From: Panax quinquefolius
Lineage: Eukaryota; Streptophyta; Magnoliopsida; Apiales; Araliaceae
DNA length: 64,000 nucleotides
Direction: 5' to 3'
Assembly (NCBI GenBank): GCA_020205615.1
Contig: CM035160.1
Location: forward strand, 146,115,991-146,179,990
In this document: in pieces, positions 48,302 through 58,246 of the stretch
Position numbering within the stretch: the first letter of the stretch is position 1
How the letters are laid out: each line of letters begins with the position of its first letter
Made by a program: the position numbers and the translations under genes
Notes under the pieces: generated by a model
Seen by the model: only the letters and a program-made list of their open reading frames with translations
Told to the model about the DNA's origin: nothing
Database searches by the model: none

Positions 48302-48344
48302 CCCCCCCATCCCCATCCCCATCCCCATCCCCATCCCTCCCCCT
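48302..48344 (-). repeat. CCCCAT repeat; potential G-quadruplex in expansin 3' UTR
   Basis: Plus strand is five CCCCAT-type units bounded by C runs. On the expansin strand this is GGGGGAGGGATGGGGATGGG and onwards: seven G-runs of three or more separated by one to two bases. It lies 165-207 bases after the stop codon, where a 3' UTR would be expected. Confidence 0.6.
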
Positions 48345-48508
48345 AATATAATATACTACTCCACTAAGCCTTCCCACCCATTTTCCTTCAAATTTTCCCG
48401 GGAAAAAAAAGAGAGAAAAATCTGCAGCCGGGAATATTGATGAGAAAGCAAAATTACTTAATAAAGTTTTAAAAGAAAAGAGAAAAATAGAGGTCTTCCT
48501 TCTCTCTT

Positions 48509-50511
48509 CTAGACCCTGAAATTTTTGCCAACGTAGGTCTGACCGAACTGCCAATTAGGGGGTGCAATATTGTAGGAGGTTGAGGTACGACGGTCACTGC
48601 CTGTGACTCGAAAAGAAAGAGCCTGGCCTGTAAGTACGGCATTGGATTGCCAGTTTTGCCCCCAGTTCCGGCTCATGGCCATCCACTGGGTGTTGCTCCC
48701 TTTGATGCTCACGCGCTGGATATCCCCTGCACCTGCCACGTTGGTTACCAAAACCAAGTTGAAATAACGGAAACCGTTGATTGTGAATCGGATCCCTCCA
48801 CTCTTTCTGCATGGTACCCTGGACAAGAATAAAAATTAAATTAATTTTTATTTTTAAAATGGACTTATTTTGTCATTAATATCACCGGTTGGTAATTGGT
48901 GAACTCATAGGCGAGGCGGTGCGGTGCGGTGGTTTAAACTCCTAGGCCCTACTAGGTAACTAACCGGACTTGCCGGTGGCCCAATAAGAAAATGTTCCAC
49001 CACTGACCTAACTAATTTGATGGCTTGGTAGTACTCCGATTGAGAAAGACACGTGTGTGGGGGCCTGTGCAACCTGTCCCGGTTTATCTGAATTTAAAGC
49101 ACGGATGGGCCTCATTTCGCGCGTATTGTTAGGAGTATACACACACATACATACCACTGCACCTCCATTTGCCGCCAAATTACAATATTAACCTTTTACG
49201 TTGGGCATTGTGAAACTTTTACCCCTCCTATGTGTCAGAGGAAGGCATGAAGCTATCGAATCTGGTTCGTTAAAAGGGAGGTTACTTTTGTCATATCAAA
49301 TCAAAAGGCAGAACATGTACCCAGAAGAAAATGATCGAAACCGCGTGATGGGTTGGACTAAATTTACTAAAATGGACACAAAACCAACAGTTTTACAACT
49401 AACTTTAACCGAAGTGGACCTATTATGGTAATAATAATGCGGTAAAAAGTAGTAGTATTTGATTTGATGGGCCCGTATATTAACTACACTAGTAGTCTAG
49501 TACTACCCTCATTATATCGGATTTGAATACACTACAAAATGGAGGAATCTGACTCTGACCTCAAGAGAGGAGTGAGGGTAAACTAGTCACTTCCAACAAT
49601 AGGTGTTAGAGCTAATTGCAACTCTGTTAAACACAAATACACAACTGATAAACGTAATTAACAACTAATTCAAGGGCAGTTTTGTTCGTAAAAATAAAGA
49701 ACGAGTGAAATACAGAAATAGCCTCACTAATAGGGAATAGAACACCGTCAGAACAAAGCGACATGGTAAGTAGAGTAGTATATGTTAACAGCATAAGAGG
49801 GAGCACTGACCGGCGGTAAGAGACGGGAACAATTCCGGCGCGGTACTCGGCGATCTTGAGGAACATGGGCATGGCGAGGTCGAAGTGGGTTCGGGGCGGG
49901 TTGCACCATCCTCCATTGTCATTGGGCTGTGCAAAGTTAGGTGGACAGAAATTAGTGGCGGTGACCAATATGGAGGGGTTGCCGGGGTGGCACCACTGTG
50001 GGACGTTTTCGCATTTTAGCTCGAAGCATGCACCGCAGCTCAGCCCGTTGTTAAAAAGTGCTGTGCTTAGCGCCGCCGTGTTCACTCCGTACCCTTGGCT
50101 GTAGAGATTTCCATACCCACAAGCTCCACCTAATTACACAACACAAACGAAAAGAAGAAATCAGTAAAATGTATGACTGTATAATTATGTATTATTAAAG
50201 TATTTCGAAGCTAAAACAAAATACAGGAAGATTAGTTGGTAGTGGAACAGGGCATTGTAATTTTTGGGGGTTTAGGTAAAAATGGGGGGAAATGATTAGG
50301 GTTTTATGAGTCAATAGATCTGAAATTTTGAGATAAAATGAAAAAAATCGAAAGAGGGTTTACCCATAGTGCCGGATGCGTCGCTGCCGCCGTAGAAGGT
50401 GGCGTGGGCGCTTTGCCAAGCGCCGCCGGTGTAAACGCCGGGGATTCGAGCGAATACAGCCGTGAGGAGAGAGAGTATACTCGCAATGCAGAACATTTTC
50501 TTTAGAGCCAT
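48509..50511 (-). CDS. EXPA: Alpha-expansin (EXPA4-like)
   Basis: Secreted cell-wall-loosening protein that weakens cellulose-hemicellulose contacts without hydrolysis, allowing wall extension. Three exons on the minus strand: 50511-50364, 50129-49811, 48818-48509; introns GT-AG at the usual expansin positions; 258 aa, normal length. A signal peptide (1-21, [20 protein letters not shown]) precedes [11 protein letters not shown]. Domain 1 (about 45-157) has [20 protein letters not shown], conserved cysteines at 53, 81, 84, 89, 96, 111 and 125, and the HFD motif (131-133) followed by [15 protein letters not shown]. Domain 2 (about 168-258) has WGQNWQ (208-213), [10 protein letters not shown] and the end FRV. 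No catalytic activity is expected, as in all alpha-expansins. The match to Arabidopsis EXPA4 is from memory. Confidence 0.97.
48819..49810 (-). other. Expansin intron 2 (992 bp)
   Basis: A long intron. It contains a GCGGT pentamer repeat (about 48916-48936) and a comparatively GC-rich stretch (48900-49110). The plus-strand open frame at 49201-49431 has no recognisable features. Confidence 0.75.
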
Positions 50512-50674
50512 TTTCACACACAAACACTTCACTATTTCTGTAAAGAGAGGTAGATGGAGGGAGGCGAATGGAAAACGGTAGGAAGGATTAGGGGTATTTA
50601 TGGAGGGAGCATAGAAGGGTAGTCTAGTAAAATCATAATGCAGGGTCATTTCATGTAGTTTTAAGAATAAGTCT
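50512..50674 (-). promoter_or_regulatory. Expansin core promoter and 5' leader
   Basis: On the minus strand CATAAATAC (about 50594-50602) is a TATA-like box about 85 bases upstream of the ATG, implying a leader of roughly 50-60 bases. The fold-back MITE begins less than 80 bases further upstream. Confidence 0.5.
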
Positions 50675-50992
50675 CGGCAGACATTTTTATTGGACATGAA
50701 TATTAAATATTTTTAATTAATTTTTTTGTTTGACTATCAAAAAATTTATAATATTTATTCTAATAGAAATTTTTATAAAATATAGTATTTTAAGTGTAAT
50801 TTAGATACATATACAAAAACATATTTATATAATTTGTATAACTCTGTTTTTTGTATATGTATCCAAATTACACCTAAAATACTATATTTTATTAGAATTC
50901 TTATTGGAATAAATACTATATATTTTTTGGGAGTCCTAAGCAAAAAAAAAAAAAAAAAAATTTGCACCTGTCCAATAAACCGGTCTGTGTAG
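50675..50992. mobile_element. Fold-back MITE in the expansin upstream region
   Basis: A 318-base inverted repeat. The left arm (GGCAGACATTTTTATTGGAC, GACTATCAAAAAATTTATAA, TAGTATTTTAAGTGTAATTT) mirrors the right arm (GTCCAATAAACCGGTCTGTG, CCAAATTACACCTAAAATAC). The loop is around 50812-50860. A poly-A run of about 19 lies at 50942-50960. Arm sequence resembles the larger fold-back element at 51557-60988, so the two are related. Confidence 0.8.
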
Positions 50993-51556
50993 CATTACTA
51001 TATAATTAATGTGCTCTCCCACAGTTTTATTTTTGGATAAATCTATGTACATATTTAAGTAAAACAATTAATGTATTTTTTTTTAATTAAAAATAATCTT
51101 AAATATCAACATTATCTTTATATTAAAATAAAAATGTTAAATTAAAAAAAGGACATGGATGAAGTCCACAATCCCCAGACGGGCTATAATTTTTGAGCGG
51201 AAATTGCTCAACTAGAGAACTTACGAGCTTAATTTTGTTGCTTAAAAATGAAGTTTGGGACCCAATTTGACAAATAAAGCAAAAGAAAACAATTATTTTT
51301 TTCACTTGTTTTGAATAAAAGAGTTTTATTTGTAAGGATTCAATCAATGAATCGATGTGCCCCCACAATAAATAAAGAAATCTATGAGGAAAAGTAAATG
51401 GTTCCAAGAAAAAAAATTATACTGCGTTTAGATTGAATGAATAAATTTAAAAATGAAATAAAATAATTTTAAAATATTTTAAATATATATTTGGTTGTTA
51501 GTGATAATGAGTGTTATCATATAATGACAAAATTATTACATATGTTCATTTTATTA
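50993..51556. other. Intergenic DNA, nothing recognised
   Basis: AT-rich. The minus-strand open frame 51407-51123 (94 codons) has no known family features and is probably fortuitous. Confidence 0.5.
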
Positions 51557-51734
51557 GAATAAATTTTGAATCCTTCTACACCGATCGCCTTCTTCCTACC
51601 GGATTAGTGATCGACCAGATTTTTTATTTTTTTTTTGTTTTTGACTACCAAATAATTAATGTGATTTATTGAAACTGAAATTTTTACATAATGCAGTGAT
51701 TTAGGTGTCATTTGGATCATGGGCGGATCCAACC

Positions 51735-52387
51735 AGTTAAGTCAGTGGGGTCAAATTTATACGTTGATTGTATTTGACCGTAATTGACTAAATAAAATAG
51801 TACAAATACAAAATAAATACAAATCAATACAAATGAAGAATAATTAAATAAAAAGGAAATATTAACTAATGTTAATTATTTAAAAACAATAAATCAAATT
51901 AATTAATCTCATCTTCTCTATTTGAAAACAATAGATCAATTCCCCTGTCTATGCCACCACCGGTCCACACTTCAATTTCACCACCATCATCAAACTAAAT
52001 TCTCCTTTTTCCTTTCTACTATTTCTTATCATTCTTCACACTATGAATTATGAAAATACAAATCTACCATCACCGTCAAATAAAAGAGAATATGATGGTT
52101 AGATTTGAGAGAACACTAAAAAAAGCACAAGGGTTGGATTATTCCCAGATCTGGTTTCATGAGAGGAATGGCTTGAACAGCGACAAAAGAGAAGTCGCCG
52201 GAGGTGTGAGGTTTCAAATCTGAGTGTCTTAACTATTTATTTATCTGAATTTATTTCTAGATCTGATTTCTTCATTTTTCTTTATATTGTCCATCTCAGA
52301 TCATCTTTCTCTCTATTACCAACCCCAAATTTTGGTTATCTCTGTTTGTTATGTTTGTTGGCCTGAGGACGGTGGTTGTGAGGTTGG
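51735..52387. other. hAT interior, left part
   Basis: About 650 bases, AT-rich at first and then pyrimidine-rich, with no recognisable gene. It ends at GAGGTTGG, where element C begins. Confidence 0.6.
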
Positions 52388-54792
52388 TGTGAGACCCCAG
52401 ATTTTATCAATAAAGATTTAAATTTTGTCAAAATAATTTTTAATATTATGGTGTGAATTTGAGATAATATTATAGTTGTGGGTAGTATTTATAAATTTTG
52501 CAAAGTATGCAAGTGGTTATATTATATTCGATTGGTCGGGGAATATTCGGTTTAGCGGGGAATATTAAATGCAACTACTCAATCATTGGTGGACCCCACA
52601 ATGTAATTATTGTCCGGATTGAAAAACGACAAAAATATTTTATTGAAATAACGGCGGAAGTTTTACTGTAGTACTTTGTTGAACTACTTTCATAGAGTAA
52701 AAAGACGATGTCGTAATGGTTGCATAAGAAAGACACGGTATTGATTATTGATCTTTATGTGAGAAGTCACTCAACGATTTGATTATTATTGTCGATTAAT
52801 AATATGAATTATTATAAGCGATAATGACGTTTTGTTTTATTAAGTATTATTAACGTAATAAAAGCGAAACATCTTTTATATAAAATAGAATACTTTATTA
52901 AAGTTATTACATAAATAGAATATATTATATTTTATTATGCGTAGTGTTAAGTAGTATTTTTGCATAGTGTTTTGCGTAGTATTTGCGTAGTAAAATGTTT
53001 TTATATGAATAGAATATATTATATTTTATTTAAAAGATTTTTCTTTAAATATGGACCGTCGATTAAAGTAAATCAATCTGGATAGTTCATGGATTAATTC
53101 TTATTCATTCCATTTTCCTATAAATAGAAGCTCATTCCTTCATTATTTTCTTACGAATTCATTGAAACTACTAGAGAGAAATTATAGAGAGAAGCTATAG
53201 AGAAAATTATAGAAAGAAGAAGAGTATTCTCATTACTTCACTACTTCTATATTCAGTTCTTTTTACGGTAAGGGTGTTATTCTTTCTTCTTGAAGAGAAC
53301 TTACATTATTCCATTCACTATTATTACATTTGGAATAACTTTTAAAAAAGTGGTATACCCTATACATAACTTTTGTATATGCGGCGTATCCTATACTTGG
53401 TGAAATCCTTATGTTATTCCATTCTTATTTATTCTGTTGGAATAACTTTTGTATCTGTGATTTACCCTATACTTGGTGACATTCTTCTATTATTACATTT
53501 GAACATCACATGCATGTGTTTTACAGGACTGGTTCCGCTTTTATTATTACTCATTGGAACATCACATGCATGTGTTTTTTACACCGACACAGTTCCGCCT
53601 TTTATCATTCTGTTGGAATATCCTATCATGTGTTTTACACCGGATCTGGTTCCATCTTTATTATTCATTGGAACATCCCAGCTTGTGAATTTCACGACAC
53701 TGTTCCGTTATTATTATTACATTGGAATAACTTTTGTCCATGCAAATCGCATGCGTGGTGATTTCTTTTGTTATTCCATTCTTTATTATACCCAATGGTT
53801 AAAACTTTGACTTCTATACTCCATGAAATTAGTAGAATATCCTTGATATTTGCGTTTCATCCAATATCTTTTCATGGAAATATTCTTCCGATCATTCTTG
53901 AATTTTACTCTACGAAAACAAATGTCATGTTGACAATTTGGACTTTAATAGTTCATGGATTAAATAATTCTTGAACTTGTTTTATTGAATTATTATGTCA
54001 TTGTCATCATCCTCATGTTATATTATGTTATCTTTTTAGCTTACGTGCGTAGATGAACTTAGTATGATTATGACGGGGATCATTCGGTATAATCATGACT
54101 TGATATAAATGATGTGACAAAAGTCCTCGATTGGCACATAATGCAGGTGATGGATAGTTTTTGGTATGATTATGACCGGGGTGATTCGGTATAGTCATGA
54201 CCATTGATAATTTGATAAAAATCCTTGGCCAGTAGTGCGGGGATGATTAGATGTGGTGGTTTATTTATTAAAATTTTGAGTCTCAAATGATAAAAATTGA
54301 TGAAAACCTTTTAAAACCTAAAAGATAGTAGACTTTATTCTCTACTTGACTCTTTTAATGGATTGCTTATTCATTTGCAGCTTAAACCGGTTGTCTATTG
54401 TATTTTATCGGTTTAACAACTGTTGAAGGCTAATGATAATTTATTACGCATTATCTTAGTCATAATATTTCTTCTTTGGGCTAGTTGAGCTCACCTTTCT
54501 TTCACCGTTCTCTTGAGAAATGAGAATATATTTGGGACGAGTCGGGGAACGCAGTAATGGTCCGAGAGGATTGCATTAGTAGTCCTCACTATTACGTGAA
54601 ATAGTGTGATAATAGCTTTAATGAGAACTCCTTTTGAGTTTGTATAATATCTAGTAGACAATATTTGTATTCAAACTCACGATTTTATGTCGTATTGTAC
54701 ACACGCTTATATTAGTAAGTTGTATTTGAATTTATGTACCATGTAAGTGGCGACCCAGATGGGTGGACGATACCTAATTTTGGGGCGTCACA
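52388..54792 (+). repeat. 5' LTR of element C (2405 bp)
   Basis: TGTGAGACCCC to GGGGCGTCACA. GTAGT-rich repeats 52920-53000, TATA box 53118-53127, ATTGGAACATCACATGCATG-type repeats 53290-53770, hairpin units 54030-54250, conserved tail. The open frame 53373-53810 is a repeat translation. Confidence 0.93.
53118..53127 (+). promoter_or_regulatory. LTR TATA box, element C 5' LTR
   Basis: CTATAAATAG followed by AAGCTCATTCCTTCATTATT. Confidence 0.65.
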
Positions 54793-54793
54793 A

Positions 54794-54804
54794 CAGTATC
54801 GAGC
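54794..54804 (+). other. Primer binding site, element C
   Basis: CAGTATCGAGC, a two-mismatch form of TGGTATCGAGC, one base after the LTR. Confidence 0.7.
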
Positions 54805-55164
54805 GTAGGGATATGATCCACAGCTAAGATGCGAGATAAGAACTAGGAGGGGAGAGACGGGGAATTCCTTCGCTAGTATGACCTACCTACCTAAGTTTAT
54901 TTGTTATTTAATTGGTCGACGTTGAGTATAGGGATAATATTTGATATATTAATTAACCCTTTTGCTTCACAATTCCTTTCGGGTAATAAGAGTGTAGCTA
55001 GGTCGAGCGAAGATAACATGGAATAGAAACGGTGGTCATCATTTAGTAGTTATATTTGGTGAATCAACTAGGGTGAGGTGAACCCAACGTTGGAAGAGTG
55101 TTTTGCCACTATCATATAAGATGTCTAATGACATACAACCTCGTGTCATCATAAAAAAGCAGGT

Positions 55165-55488
55165 TTGTGCTCATCCACTTCTTTGATATTTTCTGAGCAC
55201 TACCTATATGATCTTGGTGTTTGTTTGAAGTATAATTCTCAATTTGAGACAGTGGAGATAATGATAAATCGAGAGAAGACTCACCATTGGGAAGAATATG
55301 ATAGTAATCTTCTCATTTTTCTTTGGGGTCTATTGGGTAAACCAAGAATAATTACGTGGCCATATGATATCTATCATAACCTAGAAGCATGGCCTCCCAT
55401 GTACGAAGGTTTCCTTGAGCACTTTCCAAAGATTCTAATTTCTAAAAGCTGCTTTTTGACTATACATTTATGTAAGGTGTCATTGTGA
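55165..55488 (+). CDS. Unidentified 107-codon open frame inside element C
   Basis: I do not recognise this protein. It begins MCSSTSLIFSEHYLYDLGVC and contains FETVEIMINREKTHHWEEYD, LLIFLWGLLGKPR and EAWPPMYEGFLEHFPK. It shows none of the gag, protease or pol landmarks of the relatives and has no counterpart in A, B1, B2 or E. It lies where gag should be, between the primer site and the protease-RT relic. It could be a captured host exon, a strongly diverged gag, or a chance frame. A trailing GTGACGTCTTATCCAA segment (about 55487-55502) recurs in B2 near 37267. Confidence 0.3.
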   Translation: MCSSTSLIFSEHYLYDLGVCLKYNSQFETVEIMINREKTHHWEEYDSNLLIFLWGLLGKPRIITWPYDIYHNLEAWPPMYEGFLEHFPKILISKSCFLTIHLCKVSL

Positions 55489-55559
55489 CGTCTTATCCAA
55501 AGTTGGGATGAAAGTCACAAATAGGTATTAATGTGACGTCTTATCCAAATCTTTGACGA

Positions 55560-55800
55560 GAGTAATGATTTTGAATGATATTTATATCATTAATAAATTT
55601 CTTGACGTATTCTTGAAGATTTCCTAGCCTACCCTAGGCGTGAAATCGAATTTTTGTATTGACCCAAAGATCTGAAAAATCCAATTCTTAAACCCTCAAA
55701 TATTTCTTCAACTAAAAAGATCTGTTTACGAGGATTATGATGAAAGTCATAATAAAAGCATTGGACTAATGAAAATCATGGGTATATGAAGTATTAGTAA
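55560..55800 (+). pseudogene. Protease-RT linker relic, element C
   Basis: FLDVFLKIS-like and REIEFLYXP-like pieces, matching 11160-11300 of element A, where they lead into RT. Nothing of RT follows. Confidence 0.55.
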
Positions 55801-56890
55801 GTGTTATGATGAGTTATGTTGGTTATTATGTGAAAACATGAAAGTTTCTTAGAAATCACAAAGAGTTGAAAATCGATTTTGGTGAAAAGCGTAACATGAA
55901 ATTCAATTGACCATTTCTCCTATTATATTTTGAATTTTTGAGTGTGGTCAAGTCCTAGAGTTAGATCTATGAGTTACCTAACTAATCCAAGTGGAATTAC
56001 TGGAAAAGGTGTTGTATATTTTTGTGTGGACTGATTTTAGCAAAGGAGGCCAAAGCTGTAAATTTTGAAAATGCTACTTGCCCAGAAACTTTAAGGGGCT
56101 GTTTCGGCCACTTAAATTATGAGAAAAATTCTGGCCTTTTGGGACATGAAAGTATATGGTATAAAGTACCTCCTGTCCAAAAATGAGCTTATTCTGACTT
56201 AAAATGAGCAAGTTATGACTATTTCAATATTTAGGTTTTTTAAATTTAAAATGCTATAACCGAGAGTTCTATAACTCAGATGACCATGAAATTTAAACTG
56301 GAAGCTCACGTTAACATGTGTAAGGTCCTGTCAAGATTTGGGAATTTTGGAGTTAAACTTGAGGTAGCTAATTTCTTAAGGAATTAATTAGAAATTGATT
56401 TTTGAAAAATAGTAAATGAATTTTAAAAATTCCGAGAAAAATATATTTTCATTATGGGACTATATTATGCTAAATCCCAGAAAAGAAATATTTTTGGGAC
56501 TAATTTGGTATTTTTCATGAAAATAGTTTAGTTACGAACATATGAGTTAAATATGTTATGTGAAGTAACAAAGTTGAAAATAGAATTTTATGGCTAGAGA
56601 ATCCTATATAGAGTATATGCATATTTTTTGATGAGGGATTTGATAATTGGTGATGATATTTTATGAGTATGGCATTTTTGAATGATTAAATGCATTATAT
56701 GGTAAAGCGTAAACAATTGAGATAAATTGTTTATATATTTAAGAAGTGATTAAAATATTGTTATAATATTAATGTTATTAGATTATGAGATTATTAAGTG
56801 ATTGATAACATGGGGATATTCTTGAATTCTGGATAAATTATATTATAAATGTTTAATATTTATCCTATATCTCATTTGATTGATTCTTTA
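55800..56890 (+). repeat. A-type LTR module inside element C interior
   Basis: Collinear with 8398-9460 of the A 5' LTR, from ATGAGTTATGTTGGTTATTA to ATATCATTGTCATCATCC, with moderate divergence. It leads directly into the hairpin array, as in an A LTR, so a piece of A-type LTR has become part of the interior of C. Confidence 0.8.
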
Positions 56891-57010
56891 TATCATTGTC
56901 ATCATCCTCATGTTTATATTTTTTAAAGTCATCTGTGGCCTGAAGTGCATAGATGGACTTGGTATGATTATGACCAGGGATTGTTCGGTATAATCATAAC
57001 CGTAATTAAA

Positions 57011-57765
57011 AACACAATTATCTTTGGCCGTAGTGCATGGATAATTTGTGGTCGTGATACTAATGAATACACAATTATCTTTGGCCGTAGTGCATGGATA
57101 ATTTGTGGTCGTGATACTAATGAATACACAATTATCTTTTCTTAGTAGTGCATGCATGGATAATTTGTGGTCGTGAATACTAAATGAATACACGATTATC
57201 TTTGGTAGTAGTGCATGGATAATTTGTGGTCGTGATACTAATGAATACACAATTATCTTTGGTAGTAGTGCATGGATAATTTATGGTCGTGATACTAATG
57301 AATACACAATTATCTTTGGTAGTAGTGCATGGATAATTTGTGGTCGTGATACCAATGAATACACAATTATCTTTGGTAGTAGTGCATGGATAATTTGTGG
57401 TCGTGATACTAATGAATACACAATTATCTTTGGGCGTAGTGCATGGATAATTTGTGGTCGTGATACTAATGAATACACAATTATCTTTGCCGTAGTGCAT
57501 GGATAATTTGTGGTCGTGATATCTAATGAATACACAATTATCTTTGGTAGTAGTGCATGGATAATTTGTGGTCGTGATACTTAATGAATACACAATTATC
57601 TTTGGTAGTAGTGCATGGATAATTTGTGGTCGTGATATTAATGAATACACAATTATCTTTGGTAGTAGTGTATGGATAATTTGTGGTCGTAATAATAATG
57701 AATACATACACGATTATCTTTGGTAGTAGTCATGGATAATTCGTGGTCGTGATACTAATGAATAT
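57011..57765 (+). repeat. Tandem array of about 13 hairpin units (about 58 bp), element C interior
   Basis: Units start ACACAATTATCTTTGG, continue TAGTAGTGCATGGATAATTT and end GTGGTCGTGATACTAATGAAT. Starts are near 57012, 57070, 57126, 57190, 57247, 57303, 57361, 57418, 57475, 57532, 57589, 57646 and 57707. CACAATTATC and GATAATTTGTG in each unit can pair, leaving TTTGG..GTAGTGCATG as loop. Long minus-strand frames here, such as 57707-57180, are repeat translations. Confidence 0.9.
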
Positions 57766-58235
57766 CCTTGGCACGTAGTGCGGGGATGATTCGATGATAT
57801 GGATTAATTATTGAAATTTGAGTCTCAAAGAATGAAATATTAATTCATGGATGTGATAAAAGTCATCTTTGGTAGTAGTGCATTGATAGACTTGGTATGA
57901 TTATGACCACGGATTATTCGGTATAATCATGATCAGTACTTGAAAACACGAATATCCTTAGCCAAAAGAAGGTGCGTGGATAATTCATGGTTGTGATACT
58001 ATTAAAATTTGAGTCTCGGTATTGTTGGTTTTACGGTTATATATCTTTGGCCCAGAGGTGCAAGATGAATTGTTAATAAATATCTTTGGCACATAGTGCA
58101 AAGATGAATTGTTAATGAATATCTTTGGTAGGATTGCAAAGATGAACTTAATATTTTCAACGATAAAGGTATTCAAGGTATCCTCACCTCTTTATCATAT
58201 CGTCATTACCCTAATTTCGAGGGCGAAATTCCATA

Positions 58236-58246
58236 AGGAGGGAGAT
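58236..58246 (+). other. Polypurine tract, element C
   Basis: AAGGAGGGAGAT precedes the 3' LTR. Just upstream, 58160-58235 is the chromodomain end (YPHL, NFEGEI-like), the only clear remnant of pol's C-terminus. Confidence 0.7.

Larger units (their letters stand above)
46113..48508. other. Convergent intergenic region between kinase and expansin
   Basis: Holds the 3' UTRs of both genes and no further gene that I can recognise. Contents: (TA)n at 46214-46234 and 47069-47089, an RY-type tract at 47271-47287, a C-rich run at 47574-47593 and a CCCCAT repeat at 48302-48344. Open frames here are short and lack family features. Confidence 0.6.

Noticed and set aside
57180..57707. Minus-strand 175-codon frame with a repeated peptide (IIHALLPKIIVYS)
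   Set aside because: It exists only because the 58-base hairpin unit lacks stops in that frame; a second minus-strand frame over the same array is also open.
57011..57765. Regular repeats resembling a CRISPR array
   Set aside because: The units are contiguous and nearly identical over the whole 58-base period, with no variable spacers, and they lie within a plant retrotransposon.
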